The notes: generated from the letters alone by a model not told the origin. 64,000 bases of DNA from an uncultured Desulfobacteraceae bacterium (GCA_913060875.1 CAJXSL010000020.1:24743-88742), one strand, 5' to 3'. Positions 55,502 through 64,000 are shown, counted from the stretch's first letter. Numbers and translations: made by a program.

Positions 55502-56766
55502 GGCGCCCGGAACGGTTTAAGGTGCCTGGCACACCAGAGGCCTTACCGCTGCGCTGTCCCTGTACCGGGCTGCCGATTCATACCCGCCGGGATTGGACCT
55601 ATACCAATCCGCAAAAGACGTATCGGACGACTATTGCACGGATTGGGGACCATCTTTTCTGGGTTATCCCAAGGGGGTATATCGATGAAGACGACATGCG
55701 CCAGGCGATTCAAATGGCGGACGCCATTAAGGCCGAAAGCCTTCCTGACGACGGGCCGTTCGTTTTTATCGAAAATTTTGCCTATACCCGCGGAGCCGCC
55801 CCCGGGGCCCGCCGTCTCTATCTTCAATTTACCAATGCAATGAAGGGTCTTCTGGGCTCTTTCCCCTATGGCATGACCCCCTTTTTCCGGCTTAGTTTCA
55901 ACTTTTCGCGACGGTTGCGCCTCCATCAGTACCGGGTGCACATGGTTACAACTTATGAGGAGGCCGTCACCTCCGCCCTGGAGCTGTTAGCGCAGTCCGG
56001 ACTGTCACCCCCATCAACCCCTTTGGTGCCTGTCAAATCCGTTCATGGTAAAAATTTCCCGAAAAGCATTTCTGAAGGGGGCCTTCCGTCTGTAAAGGGG
56101 AAGGATCCCGGGGATGTACTGTCGGCTGAGGTGGATGGGCTGCTGGCCTATCTGGGGCAGCTTGATCTGGCGTCACCGGGAATCCCGGATATCCCGGACA
56201 CCGCACGACGCAGTGCTCTGGGCCCTGTTTATGAGGCTTTGACCATGCTGAAGATGGATATGGATCAGTTTCTGGTCGAACATCGTGACCTGGTGACCGT
56301 GCTGCGGGAGGGGCGCAAGGAGCAGCTTCGCAAAGCGGCCGCCGTTGAAACCCGCAACCGGGAACTGCAAATACTGCTTCACCAGAGCAGCGAGGATCAG
56401 AAGAAACGAGGCCAAATCGCAGTGCACAATATTCAAACGCTCTTGAAACCGCTTTTGCATCTCATTCGGGAGGAGGCCCGAACTTCCGAGCAGCAGGAAT
56501 GGGTCCAAAGTCTGGGGGACCGTGTTGACGGGTTGTCCGACGATCTCATCCCGGGGTTTGATTTGCATCGCTATAAGCTGACACCTCAAGAGATCAGGGT
56601 CGCCAGATTGATACGTGACGGCGAGCGATCGAAAGCCATTGCCGGACAATTAGGCGTGTCCGTGCGCACGATCGATTTTTACCGTGGACGTTTGCGGGCC
56701 AAGCTCGGTCTGCAGGGCCGTAAGGGGAACCTGCGCACGGCCCTGTTGGCCATCCTGGACGAGTGA
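55498..56766 (+). CDS. LuxR-type HTH regulator with unrecognised N-terminal domain (paralogue 2)
   Basis: 422 residues from ATG 55498, inside the stop of paralogue 1. The same layout: CPCTGLPIHTRRDWTY and GDHLFWVIPRGY at the N-terminus, a coiled coil (about 280-340), then LTPQEIRVARLIRDGERSKAIAGQLGVSVRTIDFYRGRLRAKL as HTH. Identity with its neighbour is low but the motif positions align from end to end. Two full-length, translationally coupled copies suggest a heterodimer or sequential regulators. Confidence 0.83.
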   Translation: MRRPERFKVPGTPEALPLRCPCTGLPIHTRRDWTYTNPQKTYRTTIARIGDHLFWVIPRGYIDEDDMRQAIQMADAIKAESLPDDGPFVFIENFAYTRGAAPGARRLYLQFTNAMKGLLGSFPYGMTPFFRLSFNFSRRLRLHQYRVHMVTTYEEAVTSALELLAQSGLSPPSTPLVPVKSVHGKNFPKSISEGGLPSVKGKDPGDVLSAEVDGLLAYLGQLDLASPGIPDIPDTARRSALGPVYEALTMLKMDMDQFLVEHRDLVTVLREGRKEQLRKAAAVETRNRELQILLHQSSEDQKKRGQIAVHNIQTLLKPLLHLIREEARTSEQQEWVQSLGDRVDGLSDDLIPGFDLHRYKLTPQEIRVARLIRDGERSKAIAGQLGVSVRTIDFYRGRLRAKLGLQGRKGNLRTALLAILDE

Positions 56767-56940
56767 ACCAGGCCGTACGTCGCCAGGATCATATCGGCCC
56801 GGACATGCTTGACCGAAGCCCTCGGCTTTGCGATAAGGAAATGCCGCTGACATCGAACCGGACATTTTGGCGGGGGCACGATTACGCCAGCCCGCTGCCT
56901 GAACCAAACGAAAACGCATCATGCCATTATCCCTATTGCC

Positions 56941-58011
56941 ATGACCATTCGACTGGATGTACCCTTTTTACCCGAGGCAGGTTATACAGCCTTCCTGCTG
57001 GCGCATGCCCCTTCAATCCACTCGGTCTATTTCAGTCTGTTCGCCCGGCCTGCTGTCGATGCCCGCTACCGCTTGGGAGCCTGGCAGGAAAAGGACCTGC
57101 TCTGCTATTTGCCACGACTGGCGAAAATTCCCAAATACGCCCTTCTTAACAGTCGGTTTTACCACCCCGACTGGTATTCAGGGACGGGATTCATCAATGG
57201 TGTCGGCGATCGTTTGATGCGACTGCGCGAAGGGGGACTGCTGGACGGTATTGTCTTTAGTGATTTTTACATGCTTAAAGCTTTGGGCGGTTGCAACCGT
57301 ATTAAAGCGGTTGACCTGGAGGCCGTACCCAGCGTCAATACGCATATCAGCACCCCGCGCAAATTGCGTATCTGTCTGGAACTGATTGCGGAGGCCGGTT
57401 TCCGTCCACCGCGCAAAATCATATTGGACCGTGACCTGAATCGGAAACCCGAGACCCTGAAAGCCATGGTGCGGGTGATTCGCAAATATCATCCGGCTAT
57501 GGCCATCGGTTTGCTGGCCAACGAGGGCTGTCTGCCGGACTGCCCCTACAAACCGGCCCACGATGCCCACTTGGCACTTGGCAACATGCAATTGACCGGC
57601 GAATGTACCTATCGTCTGAATGCTGATTTAGGGTGTCTGCAGTTTTTCCGAAAGCACCCTGATAGGATCCTTCAATCGCCGTTTATTCGACCTGAAGATG
57701 TGGACCAATACGCTCCCTTGATTTCATTTATTAAGCTGGGCGGCCGGACCTTGGGAACCGCTTTTTTGCAAAATGCCATACAGGCCTATGTTGAACGCAA
57801 GTATGATGGCAACCTGCTTCGCCTGATGGATACGCTGGAAGCCCTGGCCGATTCGATTCACTTGGCGGCGGACCGGCTGCCGGAAGATTTCCATGCCAGG
57901 ATGACCGCTTGTAAGGACAATTGTTCGGATTGTGGCTATTGCCGCCGACTGAGCAGGAAGGTGATCCGGTGTTTACCGCTGCAACTGCCGGATTTCAGGC
58001 AAAGGGCGTAA
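56941..58011 (+). CDS. Cys-rich protein, possibly U32-like, candidate Fe-S
   Basis: 356 residues. Family not firmly recognised. Alternating strands and helices suggest a TIM-barrel-like fold. LLANEGCLPDCPYKPAHD resembles the Cys-containing segment of U32-family proteins, and the C-terminus has a tight cluster CKDNCSDCGYC plus two more Cys. The pattern fits an iron-sulfur or zinc site. U32 members include anaerobic quinone hydroxylation factors and a menaquinone operon lies 1.2 kb away, but a link is speculation. The ATG lies 174 bases after the regulator pair; no clear ribosome site. Confidence 0.6.
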   Translation: MTIRLDVPFLPEAGYTAFLLAHAPSIHSVYFSLFARPAVDARYRLGAWQEKDLLCYLPRLAKIPKYALLNSRFYHPDWYSGTGFINGVGDRLMRLREGGLLDGIVFSDFYMLKALGGCNRIKAVDLEAVPSVNTHISTPRKLRICLELIAEAGFRPPRKIILDRDLNRKPETLKAMVRVIRKYHPAMAIGLLANEGCLPDCPYKPAHDAHLALGNMQLTGECTYRLNADLGCLQFFRKHPDRILQSPFIRPEDVDQYAPLISFIKLGGRTLGTAFLQNAIQAYVERKYDGNLLRLMDTLEALADSIHLAADRLPEDFHARMTACKDNCSDCGYCRRLSRKVIRCLPLQLPDFRQRA

Positions 58012-58065
58012 CGTCTTTGTCCGGAATGACGAGGTTGCACATTGATCGATCAAAGGATAACGCTG

Positions 58066-59079
58066 GTGAATAAGACACGAACCGTAACCATTGGCGGCGG
58101 CAGCGGCCAGTTTGTGCTGCTTTCGGGCCTGCGCGCTTCCGGGTGTTTTGCGATCACCTCGATTGTTTCCATGGTGGACAGCGGGGGCAGCACGGGACGC
58201 CTGCGGGGGGAATACGGTATTCTGCCCCCTGGTGACCTGTTGAAATGCATTTTGGCGCTTTCCCCTCATCAGGAATTTGCACGCCGTTTCCTGCTGAAAC
58301 GTTTTCGTGAGGATCGCCGGCTAAAGGGCCATAATGCCGGCAATATGCTTTTAACGATGCTGTCGCGCTATACCGGCAGTTTCCCATCCGGTGTCCAGGC
58401 CCTGGCGGAAATTTTGGATGCCCAGGGACGCATTTTGCCGGTCACGGTGGACAAAGCGACCCTGGTGGCGGAACTGACGGATGGGAGCCGAATTTACGGT
58501 GAACAGGCCATTGATATGCCCCGTGGCAATCAGCGTGAGAAAATCCGCGATGTCTACCTTGTGCCCCACCACAGTGATCGCGTATCGGTTTACCCGCCGG
58601 TTATCGAAGCCATCGAAGGTGCGGAGCTTATCATTTTGGGTCCCGGAGACCTTTTTACCAGCATTATTCCCAACCTGATCGTCCCGGGGGTTACCGAGTC
58701 CTTACGCGCGGCCAATGCGCCGATCTACTACGTCATCAACATTATGACCAAATATGGTGAAACCCATCGTTTCAAAGCCCGTGATTTCGTCATTGCGCTT
58801 GAAAAGGTGCTGCAACGGCGACTGGACGGCATCATCTACAATTCGACGGTTCCCCAAACGGCATTCTTGGAAACCTACGCCCGGCAGAAGGCGGAACTGG
58901 TTGTGGTCGACAGGGCCGATGGCTGGTGGGAGGATCGCCAACTCGTGGCCGGGGACCTTCTGGATACCACCGGGGGGTTGCTCAGGCACGATGCGCGCAA
59001 GCTGGCTGCTGTAATCGAGAAGATTGCCGTGACGGCTTCGGATCCTCAAGCCGACGATACGGCCGGCGTAAAGCCCTAG
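58066..59079 (+). CDS. YvcK/CofD-like protein (gluconeogenesis factor type)
   Basis: 337 residues from GTG 58066, chosen because AAAGGA lies nine bases upstream and VNKTRTVTIGGGSG matches the family N-terminus. A TTG at 58042 behind GAGG would add eight residues. Family motifs: VTIGGGSGQFVLLSGLR, SMVDSGGSTGRLR, GHNAGNMLLTML, IILGPGDLFTSIIPNLIV, and YVINIMTKYGET. YvcK binds UDP-sugars and is needed for cell-wall growth on gluconeogenic carbon sources in Bacillus. Here a relative of uncertain role. Confidence 0.88.
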   Translation: MNKTRTVTIGGGSGQFVLLSGLRASGCFAITSIVSMVDSGGSTGRLRGEYGILPPGDLLKCILALSPHQEFARRFLLKRFREDRRLKGHNAGNMLLTMLSRYTGSFPSGVQALAEILDAQGRILPVTVDKATLVAELTDGSRIYGEQAIDMPRGNQREKIRDVYLVPHHSDRVSVYPPVIEAIEGAELIILGPGDLFTSIIPNLIVPGVTESLRAANAPIYYVINIMTKYGETHRFKARDFVIALEKVLQRRLDGIIYNSTVPQTAFLETYARQKAELVVVDRADGWWEDRQLVAGDLLDTTGGLLRHDARKLAAVIEKIAVTASDPQADDTAGVKP

Positions 59080-59229
59080 CCTGAAAAGATGCCGGCAGCT
59101 TCGGTAGTTTTCAGGAAATCCAGAAAATGCCGAGCATAAAAAGGATCAATTGAACAGGTTCCAATAATCCGCCACGGCCCTGCACACGCCAGTCGATGCC
59201 GCCGAGAAAAATGGACCAGGTCCATCGGC

Positions 59230-60129
59230 TCAGGACATGGCAAGGCCGATGGACAGCAGCAGGCTGAACCAGAGGGAAAGCAAGGCTGTTGCGCCAAGGC
59301 GCACGTTGAGGGCTTTCCCTTTTTCGCGATGGATACCACGGATGCAGCGCCACCCGAGGGGAAGGGTCAACAGGGGCAGTAACAAGGCCGGATTTGCGCA
59401 GTCGGATGCCAGCATGACGATCGGGAAACCATAGGCCGCCAGCACGAGCAAGGTATATTCCCAACGGGTCCGTTGCGGGCCAAGCATGACCGCCAGGGTG
59501 TGTTTGCCCGCGATTCGGTCGGTATCGATATCCCGCAGATTGTTCACCACCAGAATAGCGGTGATCAGCAGGCCTGGTGGCAGCGACCAAAAAAATATGC
59601 TCCAGGTCAGGTCATGGGCCTGCACGAAATAGGTTCCACATACCGCCACGGGACCGAAAAAAATAAAGACGGCCAGGTCTCCAAGACCGTTTGAGGCCAG
59701 GGGGTAGGGCCCGCCGCTGTAGCCGATGACGCCCCCGATGGCGGCCAGGCCGATGACCAACACCAGCCACCCCCCCACAACGATCAGATAAGCACCGCAG
59801 AGGCCGGCCAGGGCCAGGACCAGCCACATGGCGCAAAAAACCCGTTCCGGAGCGATCAAGCCGCTTTGGGTAACACGGATGGGGCCCAGCCGCTGATCCG
59901 TATCGATCCCACGGCGATGGTCAAAATAGTCATTGGCGAGATTCACTGCAATTTGCAGCAGCAAGGCGCCCGCCAGGGCGGCGGCTGCCGGCAAGGCGAC
60001 GAAGGTATGATGGGCAAGGGCCGCGGCTGTCCCCACCAGCACCGGGCCGATGGCGGCCGGCAGGGTGCGGGGGCGCATTGCCAGGCACCAGGCGGCAAGG
60101 CTTGGGGGCCTTCCGAAGGGCGTTGTCAT
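59230..60129 (-). CDS. menA: 1,4-dihydroxy-2-naphthoate polyprenyltransferase
   Basis: 299 residues, about nine membrane helices. MenA features: RPRTLPAAIGPVLVGTA at the start, the Asp-rich NLANDYFDHRRGIDT binding prenyl diphosphate, and NLRDIDTDRIAGKHTLAV as the second motif. It attaches the polyprenyl chain to the naphthoquinone nucleus. It overlaps the end of ubiE by ATGA and is the last gene of a five-gene minus-strand operon. Futalosine-pathway MqnP is a more distant alternative. Confidence 0.9.
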   Translation of the reverse strand: MTTPFGRPPSLAAWCLAMRPRTLPAAIGPVLVGTAAALAHHTFVALPAAAALAGALLLQIAVNLANDYFDHRRGIDTDQRLGPIRVTQSGLIAPERVFCAMWLVLALAGLCGAYLIVVGGWLVLVIGLAAIGGVIGYSGGPYPLASNGLGDLAVFIFFGPVAVCGTYFVQAHDLTWSIFFWSLPPGLLITAILVVNNLRDIDTDRIAGKHTLAVMLGPQRTRWEYTLLVLAAYGFPIVMLASDCANPALLLPLLTLPLGWRCIRGIHREKGKALNVRLGATALLSLWFSLLLSIGLAMS

Positions 60130-60845
60130 GGCGATGTGCCTCTCGGTTTGGTGCCGTGCAGGATGACGACCGTACCGAACATCAGGCGGCGAAACCCCAC
60201 CTGTTGAAGGCCGGCCGCCCGCATGAGGCGCTGCAATTTTTCAGGGGGATGAAAGTTCTGGGTGGACTCGGGCAGATAGCGGTAGGCATAAGTATCGCCG
60301 CTGATCAAGGATCCTGCCAGGGGAATGGCGGACTGCAGATAGACCTTGATAAATGGCTGCAGCAGGCCGGGAGGGGGTGGAGATGTGTCGAGGCAGACCA
60401 CCTTGCCCCCCGGGCGCAGCACCCGGACCTGCTCTTCAAACGCCTGCCGTATATCGGTGACGTTGCGGATGAGATAGCCCGAGGTCACGGCATCGAAACG
60501 ATTGTCGCCAAAGGGCAGGGCCAGGGCGTCGGCCCCGCACCAATGGATGGTGCGGCCGTGGTGACGTTTGCGCCCGGCAGCCATCATGGCAAAGGTAAAA
60601 TCGGCGGCTACGGCCAGCAAGTCGGGATTCCGGTCAAGGGCGGCACAGACAATGCCGCCGGTTCCGCTACCGATGTCCAGCAGGCGCGCTCCTTTGGGCA
60701 GGGCCGCACGCTGAACCACTTCGCGGTGCCAGGCCTTGTCGCGGCCGAATGTCATCAGACGGTTCATGAGATCGTACCGCCCGGCGATACGGCCGAACAT
60801 GTTTTTGACCGTGCCGGCTTTATGATGAGAATCCGGTAAGACCAC
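60126..60845 (-). CDS. ubiE: Menaquinone C-methyltransferase
   Basis: 239 residues from GTG 60845, which has AAAGGA five bases before it. An ATG seven codons upstream (60866) lacks a ribosome site and overlaps the permease gene. Motif I LLDIGSGTGGIVC; the UbiE/MenG region RYDLMNRLMTFGRD; and the terminal STQNFHPPEKL. It methylates demethylmenaquinone (as MenG) with SAM. Paired with menA it supplies the last two menaquinone steps. Confidence 0.9.
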   Translation of the reverse strand: MVLPDSHHKAGTVKNMFGRIAGRYDLMNRLMTFGRDKAWHREVVQRAALPKGARLLDIGSGTGGIVCAALDRNPDLLAVAADFTFAMMAAGRKRHHGRTIHWCGADALALPFGDNRFDAVTSGYLIRNVTDIRQAFEEQVRVLRPGGKVVCLDTSPPPPGLLQPFIKVYLQSAIPLAGSLISGDTYAYRYLPESTQNFHPPEKLQRLMRAAGLQQVGFRRLMFGTVVILHGTKPRGTSP

Positions 60846-60846
60846 A

Positions 60847-61608
60847 TCAATCCTTTCCCGCGTCATGTTTGTACTGGTTAACCTGCTTTTCGATTGTAAA
60901 GACCCCGAAATAGAGGAGCACGCCCAGGAGGCTCATCCCGAGAATACCGGCATACATCTGGGGGTACAGCAGCACCTGGTAGGTTTCAACCACGATATAG
61001 TATCCAAGACCATAAGTCGTCAGCGACTGTTCCGCGATAAAGAGGACGGCTACGGCGGTTCCGATGGAAACCCGCAGGGCCGTCAAAACTGCCGGCAGGG
61101 AGGCCGGGAAATAAACATAGCGGAAAAGCGCCCGGCGACCGGCGCCGAGGGAGCGCACCGAGAGGATGAGCTCGGGATGCAGATTGAGGGCTTCGTCCCG
61201 TACGACAACCATGATCTGGAAGAAGATAATCAGGGCAATCAGGCAGATCTTGGAGATATCCGTGATGCCCATGAGGACATAGAGCACCGGCAGGAGGACG
61301 ATTTTGGGGATCGGGTAGAGGATGGCGATCAAGGGAGTGAAGATCCGGTTTAGAATGGGGATTTGGCCGAGGGCCAGGCCTGCCGGAACGGCCGTGACCA
61401 GCGCCAGGGCGATGGCGGCCAATACCCGTCCGGCGCTGGCCGCGAAATGCAGGCCCAGGGGGCCGGTCATCAGCCTGGCAAAGATGGGCAGAACTTCCAG
61501 GGGGGGCGGCAGGATGGGGCGGTTAACAAGCCAGGATCCGATCTGCCAGAGCAGTAGAAACATGCCAAGGCCTGCGAAGCCGGACGAAATACCGGTTTTT
61601 GGCCTCAT
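60847..61608 (-). CDS. ABC transporter permease (nitrate/sulfonate/taurine type)
   Basis: 253 residues from ATG 61608 (GGAG upstream; ATGA overlap with the ATPase gene). Six membrane helices and a BPD-type permease fold with the EAA-like loop HPELILSVRSLGAGRRALFRYVYFPASLPAVL. It resembles SsuC/TauC/ThiX permeases. The substrate cannot be read from the permease. The gene is followed by ubiE without a gap. Confidence 0.9.
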   Translation of the reverse strand: MRPKTGISSGFAGLGMFLLLWQIGSWLVNRPILPPPLEVLPIFARLMTGPLGLHFAASAGRVLAAIALALVTAVPAGLALGQIPILNRIFTPLIAILYPIPKIVLLPVLYVLMGITDISKICLIALIIFFQIMVVVRDEALNLHPELILSVRSLGAGRRALFRYVYFPASLPAVLTALRVSIGTAVAVLFIAEQSLTTYGLGYYIVVETYQVLLYPQMYAGILGMSLLGVLLYFGVFTIEKQVNQYKHDAGKD

Positions 61609-62387
61609 GGCAAATTCTCCAGGAGCGCTTTGATCCGTTCGCATTGATGGTTGAAAGCGCCCGGTGCCTGGCGGAACGTTTCGCCACAGGCCGGGTTGGC
61701 CATCACATGGGCATGGCGGTTGACCCCCCGACGAACCACCAGGATGTGATCCCCCATGCGCACGGCTTCCGGGATTTGGTGGGTGACGATAACCGTCGTG
61801 AGGTCGGACTCCCGGGTCAGGCTGCTGACCAGCGCTTGAAGGTTTTCACTGGTCGGCGCGTCCAGGGCGGAAAAGGGTTCGTCCATCAGGAGGACATCCG
61901 GATCGAGGGTCATCGTACGCGCGATGGCGGTGCGCTGGCGTTGCCCACGTGACAACTGGGCCGGGTATTTGTCCGCCAGGTCATCGATATCCAGACGCGA
62001 GAGCCAGTAGGCGATTTTTTCTTCCAAGAGGGACGTATCGCAAGTAAAATCAACAGGGCTGTGCCGTCCATCCGGGCCGTAAAATCGCCTGATTTTATGG
62101 CCCAGGGCCACGTTGTCCCGGACCGTGGCCCAGGGCAGGAGTCCGTGGTCCTGAAGTACCAGACCGTTTCCGGGCCGGGGCCGCAGAAGCGGTTTCCCAT
62201 TAATCCGGATGCGCCCATGTGACGGCATCCGCAAACCGGCCAGTAAATAGAGCAGGGTCGTTTTACCGCCGCCGGATGGACCGATCACCGCCAGTATTTC
62301 GCCCCGTGCCACGCCAAAGCTGAAGCGGTCGAATACCGTCCCGCCGCTGCCATAGTTAAAACTGATGTTTTCGGCGGCGATCATCAT
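61605..62387 (-). CDS. ABC transporter ATP-binding protein (SsuB/TauB type)
   Basis: 260 residues. Walker A IGPSGGGKTTLLYLLAGL, Q-loop LVLQDHGLLPW, signature LSRGQRQRTAIAR (Arg in place of the usual first Gly of LSGGQ), Walker B VLLMDEPFSALD, H-loop VIVTHQIPEA. It energises the adjacent permease. It overlaps the binding-protein gene by ATGA. Confidence 0.92.
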   Translation of the reverse strand: MMIAAENISFNYGSGGTVFDRFSFGVARGEILAVIGPSGGGKTTLLYLLAGLRMPSHGRIRINGKPLLRPRPGNGLVLQDHGLLPWATVRDNVALGHKIRRFYGPDGRHSPVDFTCDTSLLEEKIAYWLSRLDIDDLADKYPAQLSRGQRQRTAIARTMTLDPDVLLMDEPFSALDAPTSENLQALVSSLTRESDLTTVIVTHQIPEAVRMGDHILVVRRGVNRHAHVMANPACGETFRQAPGAFNHQCERIKALLENLP

Positions 62388-63400
62388 TGGACGGAGAGGG
62401 TCTTCGGCACCGATGGCGCTTCAGGCGCACCCAACAGGGCGGGTTCCACGGAACTGCTGAAATCAAGCGGCTGGTCCAGCAATTGACGGTCCACCATCCA
62501 GGCCATGACATCCTGCCACTGGTTCGGGTTGGGAATTTGCCGGTAGGCAAAAGGTGGTATGCGATAGTTGGCCCGGACATTGGGCGGAATTCGGATTTTC
62601 TCCAGGAGCAGCGGCAAATAGCTTTCGGGTTCGGTATTGATCCGTTTCACGGCCTGGTTCCAGGCCCCGAGGAAACGCTGGATCGTCTCTTTTTTTTCCT
62701 GAAGAGCGGTGTTGTTAAAACTGAGAACACTCAAACTGCGACCGGCAATGGCCCGGTCATCGATCAGGAGCACGGCACCGGCGGCCATGGCGCTTTGGGC
62801 CAGGGGGTCCGGCAGGGTTGCGGCCTCAAGCCGTCCCTGGAGGAGCAACTGGTAGCGTTCGGGAATCGAGGGCACGGATTGTTTGCGAACGGCACTGGTG
62901 GCCATTCCGGCGTGTTCCAGCAAGCGGTCGGTGACGTATTCGATAATGGTGTTGCGCGATATACCGATGGGAACGCCGGCCAAGTCGGCCGGATGGCGCA
63001 GCGTGCTGCCGGGAGCCGCCAGGATGCGAAACAGGGGATGCGTTTCATCGGCGCTGCGCACCACAGCCACGATTTTTACACGGGAGGCATGCCGGTTGAA
63101 GTTGGCCGTGGTCATGAGTTCATTCAACATACCGTCGATTTCGCCCGATTGCATCAGCTGGTCCCGATTCACGGCGCTGCTAACTGCCAGGCCACGGGCA
63201 TGAATGCCGGCCTGATCGAACAGGTTTTCCGACTGGGCCACGTAATAAGGAAAACTGTCGATAATCGGCAGAAGGGCGATGCGCAGTTCATCCTGTGAGG
63301 AGCGGGCCGCCCGGGGCGCAAGCAGCACCAGAAAGGCAGCCAAAAGGCATAAAAATGGGTTCGTTTTAAATGACATCGGTGTAATCTGGCGCAGATACAT
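62384..63400 (-). CDS. ABC transporter substrate-binding protein (NMT1/THI5-like)
   Basis: 338 residues from ATG 63400 (AGGAA upstream). A Sec signal peptide (CLLAAFLVLLAPRAARS) is followed by a periplasmic-binding fold: LRIALLPIIDSFPYYVAQSENLF, then GEIDGMLNELMTT, GVPIGISRNTIIEYVTDRLL and ERYQLLLQGRLEAATLPDP, as in NMT1/SsuA-like proteins. The ligand is unknown. No lipobox. First gene of the importer-ubiE-menA operon. Confidence 0.87.
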   Translation of the reverse strand: MYLRQITPMSFKTNPFLCLLAAFLVLLAPRAARSSQDELRIALLPIIDSFPYYVAQSENLFDQAGIHARGLAVSSAVNRDQLMQSGEIDGMLNELMTTANFNRHASRVKIVAVVRSADETHPLFRILAAPGSTLRHPADLAGVPIGISRNTIIEYVTDRLLEHAGMATSAVRKQSVPSIPERYQLLLQGRLEAATLPDPLAQSAMAAGAVLLIDDRAIAGRSLSVLSFNNTALQEKKETIQRFLGAWNQAVKRINTEPESYLPLLLEKIRIPPNVRANYRIPPFAYRQIPNPNQWQDVMAWMVDRQLLDQPLDFSSSVEPALLGAPEAPSVPKTLSVQ

Positions 63401-63523
63401 GGTTCGGATTTCCTGAAAACAAACGGGGCTGCGCTCAGCTGGAATCGACTGAGCCGCCCCGCCGATATTGATGGCCGGGCTAAACAGAACAGGCCCGCAA
63501 CCGAGGATCAAATGGGGTCAGGT

Positions 63524-64000
63524 CTATGCAAAAAAAGGCCGCGGTACCTCGATCACAATCGGAAACACCGGACTGATGTCAGGGCCAACAGCGCTGATGC
63601 CCTCCGGGTTTTCAGTTACGAGCAGCAACTGCCTGTAGGCATAGCTGACCACATTTTTGCTGATCGGGTAATAAATCTGGAAGTGGTCTGTGTTGACCGA
63701 TATCAACTTTACATTCTGGATTTCCGAGGGGTTGCCGTAAGTGATACCGATCATCTGGCCCTCGTAGGGCGACAACCGGGCCTGCAGGGTCTCCGCGGGC
63801 CTGAAATCCGGTGTCTGTACCGGCATCTGGAGAGGCGTGGACGCATCCGAATCCGCCTCAACCTCCTCCTCGCGCTGGCGGCGTTCCTCCTCGGCGCGGG
63901 CCTCTTCTTCCTGTTGGCGTTTGAGCTCTTCGGCCCGGCGGTCTTCCTCCTCCTGCTGGAGGCGCAGGGCTTCGGCCTTTTCCTCTTCCTCGCGCTGGCG
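63524..64000 (-). CDS. C-terminal part of a coiled-coil protein (5' end beyond the window)
   Basis: The minus-strand frame is open from 64000 to the stop at 63524, 158 residues, with no stop on the upstream side, so the gene runs off the window. Residues from 64000 to about 63860 encode an uninterrupted charged helix of Glu/Arg/Gln/Ala heptads (RQREEEE, EEERRQRE, QQEEEARAEEE). The last 95 residues form a small beta-rich domain (YEGQMIGITYG, VNTDHFQIYYPISKNVVSYAY). Translation from the internal ATG 63826 is unlikely to be the real start. Function unknown. Confidence 0.7.
   Translation of the reverse strand, partial: RQREEEEKAEALRLQQEEEDRRAEELKRQQEEEARAEEERRQREEEVEADSDASTPLQMPVQTPDFRPAETLQARLSPYEGQMIGITYGNPSEIQNVKLISVNTDHFQIYYPISKNVVSYAYRQLLLVTENPEGISAVGPDISPVFPIVIEVPRPFFA

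Overview
The window reads as chromosomal DNA of a GC-rich Gram-negative bacterium. It most resembles a member of the Desulfobacterota, probably a marine or sediment sulfate reducer of the Desulfosarcina/Desulfobacteraceae kind. This placement is inferred from gene content: an acyl-CoA dehydrogenase with a rubredoxin tail, a complete Mrp Na+/H+ antiporter, menaquinone genes, a GEMM-I riboswitch, and acs with a sodium:solute symporter and a CBS/DUF294 protein. It does not come from a database search. There is no phage, IS element, CRISPR array, tRNA or rRNA. Most of the window is dense, operon-organised core genome.

Layout. 0-2 kb: acyl-CoA dehydrogenase-rubredoxin fusion and a small unknown gene, both minus. 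2-10.5 kb: mrpABCDEFG behind a good sigma-70-type promoter, followed by two tandem-domain universal stress proteins flanking a PsiE-like membrane protein. 10.6-20.5 kb: PLP aspartate decarboxylase (PanP type), Nudix hydrolase, methyltransferase, WYL regulator with a candidate operator, two small unknown genes, ferritin-like protein, phosphoglucomutase, lipoprotein, AMMECR1 protein and a Tat-exported polysaccharide deacetylase. 20.7-30.9 kb: argC, folD, a c-di-GMP-I riboswitch with its terminator ahead of an M23 peptidase, secA, and the N-degron set clpS-clpA-aat.

30.9-46 kb is one long minus-strand block. Its upstream part is an acetate module: acs, a sodium:solute symporter, a 28-residue membrane peptide, a receiver protein, a degenerate kinase fused to a DEDDh exonuclease, and a cNMP/CBS/DUF294 protein. 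The block continues directly into trpEGDCF. Between the two lies an attenuator with a Trp4 leader peptide and two consecutive terminators whose arms can form a six-segment alternative-pairing chain. trpB and trpA are not in the window.

46-51 kb: an SPFH/band-7 membrane protein coupled to a 1138-residue protein with two AAA+ modules and a Lon-type Ser/Lys protease domain. This resembles HflK/C with FtsH but uses different parts. 51-59 kb: three tandem hairpin repeats, a PaaI-type thioesterase, a YceD/DUF177 protein without the usual rpmF, a duplicated NosL-like Tat protein, a PilZ-like protein, two overlapping paralogous LuxR-type regulators of identical length, a Cys-rich protein and a YvcK/CofD-like protein. 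59-64 kb: a minus-strand operon of an NMT1-type ABC importer with ubiE/menG and menA, then the 3' end of a gene with a highly charged coiled coil that runs off the window.

The most interesting signals are the double trp attenuator, the receiver/kinase pair in which both phosphorylation residues are replaced and the kinase carries an exonuclease, the SPFH-AAA-AAA-Lon pair, the riboswitch with a readable switching mechanism, and the 28-residue symporter-linked peptide.
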